Source: Tyzzerella sp. UBA1042
GTDB lineage: Bacteria; Bacillota; Clostridia; Lachnospirales; Anaerotignaceae
Length of the DNA: 25,125 bases
Reading direction: 5' to 3'
NCBI GenBank assembly: GCA_002316675.1
Contig: DCDZ01000003.1
Location: forward strand, 1 to 25,125
The notes beneath the pieces were generated by a model. That model worked only from the letters and a program-made list of their open reading frames with translations, ran no database searches and was not told where the DNA came from. Below are positions 22,772 through 25,125 of the stretch, one piece after another; position 1 is the first letter of the stretch, and every line of letters starts with the position of its first letter. Both the position numbers and the translations under genes were made by a program.

Positions 22772-23659
22772 TTAATACGTTCTTTTTGTCAAGTATTGTG
22801 TTAAATTCTTTAAAAAGTTTCCTTTCTCTCCGAATTCTTCCCATATGGCTATGGCTTCATTGGAAAGGGTATTTGCAATTTCTTTGGATTTTTCAATGCC
22901 ATAGAGGGTGACGTAGGTTATTTTTTCATTCTTTTCATCACTATGAATGGGTTTTCCCAATTCCTCCATGGTACTGGTCACATCTAAAATATCGTCTACG
23001 ATTTGAAACGCAACGCCGATTTTTTCCCCTGCTAAAGCAAATTTTTCCGCCGTTTCTTCTGTTGCACCGCCTAAGAGGGCGCCTGCCTTTAGTGCGGCAC
23101 GAATCATAGCGGCTGTTTTATGAATATGAATAAACTCCAAGGTATCTGCCGTAAGGGGCTTTCCTTCATAAAAAACATCCGCAACCTGCCCAATGAGCAT
23201 ACCATGAATGCCCGCCCCATGGGCAATGGCCTGCATGGCTCCCGTTGTTTTCTTGTTGGGGTTTGCATAACAAGCCTCCGCCATAACCTCCATGGCATAG
23301 TGAAGCAAGCCATCCCCCGCAAGAATTGCCATATCCTCTCCAAAAACCTTATGATTCGTCCGCTTGCCACGGCGATAATCATCATTATCCATGGCAGGCA
23401 AATCATCATGGATTAAAGAATAGGTATGAATCATTTCCACTGCACAGGCAAAGGGAACCCCATCCTCCTTCTTGCCGCCAACAGCTTCACAGGCGGCCAG
23501 AAGCATCATGGGCCGCAGTCGCTTGCCTCCGGCAAACAGACTATACCTCATGGCCTCAAATATCACAGGGGGAAGCTGTTCTTGGGCAGGCATAAAGGCC
23601 TCCAGCTTTTCTTCAATATATGCAATCCCTTGCTTCATCTGTTCTTCCAAATGCTTCAT
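22772..23659 (-). CDS. ispA: Polyprenyl synthetase, farnesyl diphosphate synthase type
   Basis: Condenses IPP with DMAPP or GPP to make C15 (possibly C20) prenyl diphosphate, precursor of undecaprenol and quinone chains. In 295 residues the first aspartate-rich motif is DDLPAMD (85-91, IHDDLPAMDNDDYRRGK), the second is DDILD (222-226), and GGKRLRP is present near residue 44. The extra two residues in the first motif (DDxxxxD) are typical of bacterial IspA. I start at ATG 23659, which overlaps the xseB stop as ATGA and has AGGAG 8 nt upstream; an earlier start would run into xseB. Together with dxs it covers the first and later steps of isoprenoid synthesis. Confidence 0.95.
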   Translation of the reverse strand: MKHLEEQMKQGIAYIEEKLEAFMPAQEQLPPVIFEAMRYSLFAGGKRLRPMMLLAACEAVGGKKEDGVPFACAVEMIHTYSLIHDDLPAMDNDDYRRGKRTNHKVFGEDMAILAGDGLLHYAMEVMAEACYANPNKKTTGAMQAIAHGAGIHGMLIGQVADVFYEGKPLTADTLEFIHIHKTAAMIRAALKAGALLGGATEETAEKFALAGEKIGVAFQIVDDILDVTSTMEELGKPIHSDEKNEKITYVTLYGIEKSKEIANTLSNEAIAIWEEFGEKGNFLKNLTQYLTKRTY

Positions 23660-23895
23660 TGTTCCCGCTCCTCTGTCTGAAAGGGTTCTTCCTTCCATAA
23701 TCCCGCTTCCTTACGCAAAAGGAAAATCTCGCCCTCCACTGCCGCCAGCTTTTCCTTACAAGTGCCCGATAGCCCCAAGCCTTCCTTATAAAGGGCCACA
23801 GCTTCTTCCAAGGGAACCTCCTCTTGCTCCAGCTTTTCCACGATTTCCTCCAGCCGTTTTATGGATTCTTCAAATGTCTGCCTTTTCTTCGCCAA
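23656..23895 (-). CDS. xseB: Exodeoxyribonuclease VII small subunit
   Basis: The small helical subunit of exonuclease VII, which degrades single-stranded DNA from both ends together with XseA. The 79 residues contain the family pattern TFEESIKRLEEIVEKLE and EVPLEEAVALYKEGL, forming a helical hairpin. Translation starts at TTG: AAGGCGGTG, one base off the consensus, lies 7 nt upstream. The gene overlaps the end of xseA by 26 bp and ends in an ATGA overlap with ispA, so the three are translationally coupled. Confidence 0.95.
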   Translation of the reverse strand: MAKKRQTFEESIKRLEEIVEKLEQEEVPLEEAVALYKEGLGLSGTCKEKLAAVEGEIFLLRKEAGLWKEEPFQTEEREQ

Positions 23896-25105
23896 AATCC
23901 ATCACCGCCTTTTCCAATATCTTTGCCTTAATTTGTCCGTCACGAAACCGCAAACGGATAACATCATTTACTTCCACTTGGGTTACGGAAGCAACCGAAG
24001 CACCGTTTTCCTGCGTCACCATAGAATATCCCCGTTTTATTATCATCAAGGGTGAGGAAGCATTTAACCGTAGCTCCAGACCCGTCATTTTCTCTGTGAA
24101 ACGCTGCAGCCTTTGATCCGCTGCCCGCATCATATTTATTTCTAATTTTTCCAGCAAAAGCTGTGTGTCAATCACCCGATCCAAGGGGCGCTTAAATATA
24201 GGGCGTTCCTTAATATATTCCAGTCTTCGCCTTGCATCCTCAAAAATGGCCATAGTGTTTTTCACCAGACGATCTTCAAGCTGAACAACGGTATTGATTT
24301 CTTGTGCCAACAGCTGTGTTGCCAGTTCCGCCGCCGCCGATGGCGTAGGCGCTCGTAAATCGGCAACAAAATCAGCGATGGTAAAATCTGTTTCGTGGCC
24401 CACAGCAGAAATCACCGGAGTTTCCGAGGCAAAAATTGCTCTGGCAACCTTTTCTTCATTAAATGCCCATAAATCCTCGATAGAACCGCCACCTCGGCCC
24501 AGAATAATCACATCTGCCTTGCCCCATGCATTGGCCAGCCTTAAGGCCTGCACAATCTCCTCCGCAGCCCTTTCCCCTTGCACCAAGGTGGGGAAAATAG
24601 CGATATTTACCCTTGAGTCTCTGCGCTTTGCAATCTGAATAATATCTCTAATCGCCGCTCCCGTGGGGGAGGTAATGATGGCAATGTTTTTTGTGTGTGG
24701 GGGTAATTCCCGCTTAAAATCAAGGTCGAATAAGCCTTCCTCCTCCAGCTTTTTCTTCAGCTGGTCGAAGGCAATTTGCAAAGACCCGATGCCCACAGGC
24801 TCCATCATTTCGGCATACAGCTGATACTGCCCTGTTTTTTCATACAGGGAAATATATCCGTACAGTATGACACTCATCCCGTTTTCCGGAACAAAGGGCA
24901 AGCGCAAGGCATCCTGACGAAACATAAGGCAGGAAATGGCCCCAATACTATCCTTCAAGCTAAAATAGAAGTGCCCTCCTGTGTGGGCTTTAAAGTTTGA
25001 TATTTCACCCTTCACCAAAAGGCTGCTTAATATAATATCATTCTCCATCAGGTTTTTAATATATCTATTAATTTGTCCTACGGAAAAAACCTTTGGTTCA
25101 ATCAT
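23870..25105 (-). CDS. xseA: Exodeoxyribonuclease VII large subunit
   Basis: The catalytic subunit of exonuclease VII. Residues about 5-100 form the N-terminal OB-fold (SSLLVKGEISNFK, GHFYFSLKD). The catalytic region contains ITSPTGAAIRDI (144-155), GRGGGSIEDLW (203-213), GHETDFTIADFVAD (236-249) and RAPTPSAAAE (251-260), followed by a long helical part that binds XseB. The length, 411 residues, is usual. The ATG follows AAGGAG by about 8 nt and lies 20 bp from the window edge, so it is not visible whether a further gene (often nusB or folD) precedes it in the operon. It is the first of nine closely packed minus-strand genes. Confidence 0.97.
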   Translation of the reverse strand: MIEPKVFSVGQINRYIKNLMENDIILSSLLVKGEISNFKAHTGGHFYFSLKDSIGAISCLMFRQDALRLPFVPENGMSVILYGYISLYEKTGQYQLYAEMMEPVGIGSLQIAFDQLKKKLEEEGLFDLDFKRELPPHTKNIAIITSPTGAAIRDIIQIAKRRDSRVNIAIFPTLVQGERAAEEIVQALRLANAWGKADVIILGRGGGSIEDLWAFNEEKVARAIFASETPVISAVGHETDFTIADFVADLRAPTPSAAAELATQLLAQEINTVVQLEDRLVKNTMAIFEDARRRLEYIKERPIFKRPLDRVIDTQLLLEKLEINMMRAADQRLQRFTEKMTGLELRLNASSPLMIIKRGYSMVTQENGASVASVTQVEVNDVIRLRFRDGQIKAKILEKAVMDFGEEKADI

Positions 25106-25125
25106 TGGCTGACTCCTTCACCGCA

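Overview
The window reads as a chromosomal segment of a low-to-moderate GC anaerobic Firmicute, most likely a member of Clostridia (Lachnospiraceae-like or related). The grounds are an oxygen-sensitive iron-sulfur L-serine dehydratase of the two-subunit type, a minimal NifS-NifU style Fe-S pair, a thioredoxin reductase-like flavoprotein without an NADPH motif, HrcA/CIRCE control of groESL, strong AGGAGG ribosome binding sites, and the order xseA-xseB-ispA-dxs-tlyA-nadK-argR-recN. The species cannot be named from sequence alone. Almost every gene is on the minus strand; only a DUF4491 gene, an XRE regulator and an AraC fragment are on the plus strand.

Layout. Positions 171-2267 hold a transmembrane chemoreceptor with a dCache sensor, followed by a long AT-rich non-coding stretch. 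A plus-strand promoter at about 3052-3079 precedes a ~147-nt leader with a long-range stem and then a small DUF4491 membrane protein (3234-3512). Positions 3817-6823 form a serine-use cluster read sdaAB, sdaAA, sstT: uptake of serine, then deamination to pyruvate and ammonia. Two separate control regions are visible: three phased direct repeats upstream of the sdaAB promoter, and a pair of near-identical palindromes on a second promoter inside the cluster. Next come groES-groEL with CIRCE and a textbook terminator, the thioredoxin-reductase-like gene with a hairpin-rich leader, and an EF-G paralogue.

Positions 13382-13953 are a scar. The C-terminal third of an ABC exporter ATPase (minus) is joined head-to-head to the C-terminal half of an AraC regulator (plus), and the AraC part also has a frameshift. 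This looks like a deletion across a divergent regulator/transporter locus. Beyond it lie iscU and iscS (one operon with its own promoter and an operator-like inverted repeat), a divergent XRE regulator, and the nine-gene operon xseA-xseB-ispA-DUF212-dxs-tlyA-nadK-argR-recN, whose genes overlap or are separated by a few dozen bases at most. That operon links DNA repair (exonuclease VII, RecN), isoprenoid synthesis (Dxs, IspA), NADP supply (NadK), rRNA methylation (TlyA) and arginine control (ArgR).

Most of the window is conserved housekeeping sequence. The items I would look at first are the structured leader before DUF4491, the two operator arrays in the serine cluster, the deletion scar, and the NADPH-motif-less thioredoxin reductase with its possible attenuator. 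No tRNA, rRNA, CRISPR array, insertion sequence or prophage gene was seen.
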